A DNA stretch of 44,962 bases from Gnetum montanum. Taxonomy: Eukaryota > Streptophyta > Gnetopsida > Gnetales > Gnetaceae. The position numbers and the translations under genes are program-made. Where the stretch lies: the NCBI GenBank assembly GCA_015680685.1, contig MNCI01037735.1:64551-109512 (forward strand), read 5' to 3'. Below, one piece after another: positions 44,796-44,962 of this stretch (positions within the stretch are counted from its first letter, which is position 1; the number at the start of each line of letters is the position of its first letter). Under the pieces are notes generated by a model that worked only from the letters and a program-made list of their open reading frames with translations, was not told where the DNA came from and did no database searches.

Positions 44796-44962
44796 CAACC
44801 ACACAACAAGAGAACACTTAGTGGTTGATAGTTAATCAAGAGAGCAACCCACCAATATTCATGGAACTAACTGGGGGAACAACTTGCAACCACAACGAAA
44901 GCATAGATACATTGGAGTATGAGCGTCACCAACTTCCAACCCTTAATCTAAAAACATCAATT
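44796..44962 (+). other. Start of the region after the protease, element F
   Basis: The frame continues only in pieces with stops to the window end. By position this should lead into reverse transcriptase, but no RT motif is visible before the window ends. Confidence 0.4.

Overview
Nuclear genomic DNA of a seed plant. Two intron-containing host genes are recognisable: cytosolic pyruvate kinase (510 residues, three coding exons, typical plant intron positions) and mitochondrial ATP synthase subunit g (122 residues, two coding exons around a 3.8 kb intron). Nearly everything else is AT-rich, decayed retrotransposon sequence. Large introns, low gene density and old nested transposable elements would suit a gymnosperm or another large plant genome, but I cannot name the species.

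Layout. 1-2361: 3' part of a Ty3/Gypsy-type element with an extra coiled-coil reading frame, ending in an LTR (2362-3139). 3140-5650: LINE endonuclease relic and tRNA-derived SINE copies. 5650-10358: ATP synthase subunit g gene. 10359-18260: decayed repeats, including a segment flanked by inverted repeats (12249-13426), a solo LTR with a perfect 5-bp target duplication (13893-14640) and a minus-strand LINE ORF2 relic. 18423-22143: pyruvate kinase gene. 22530-28600: one LINE (endonuclease, then reverse transcriptase) split by about 4.2 kb of Ty3/Gypsy gag-protease sequence that ends near an 11-copy minisatellite. 28880-32450: SINE copies, including three in tandem, between two LINE ORF1 relics of opposite orientation. 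32500-34600: minus-strand Copia RT-RNase H relic cut by a second solo LTR (33534-34394). 34602-44962: three same-orientation LTR/primer-binding-site/gag blocks in succession; the last continues into a protease and leaves the window.

The six LTRs belong to one superfamily with at least two or three subfamilies. They share TG...CA ends, an early TATAAATA, an early AATAAA and a long U5. Three of them are followed by a primer-binding site like the 3' end of tRNA-Asp. Comparing them by eye gives the most interesting signal here: a stem-loop in U5, 130-150 nt before the LTR end, whose stem sequence differs between subfamilies while pairing is kept. A second stem-loop lies just after the TATA box, and inverted-repeat or palindromic motifs (core GCGATATCGC) lie just before it. 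I found no CRISPR array, rRNA gene, intact tRNA gene or prokaryotic-type defence system. All reading was manual, so edges of decayed elements are approximate.
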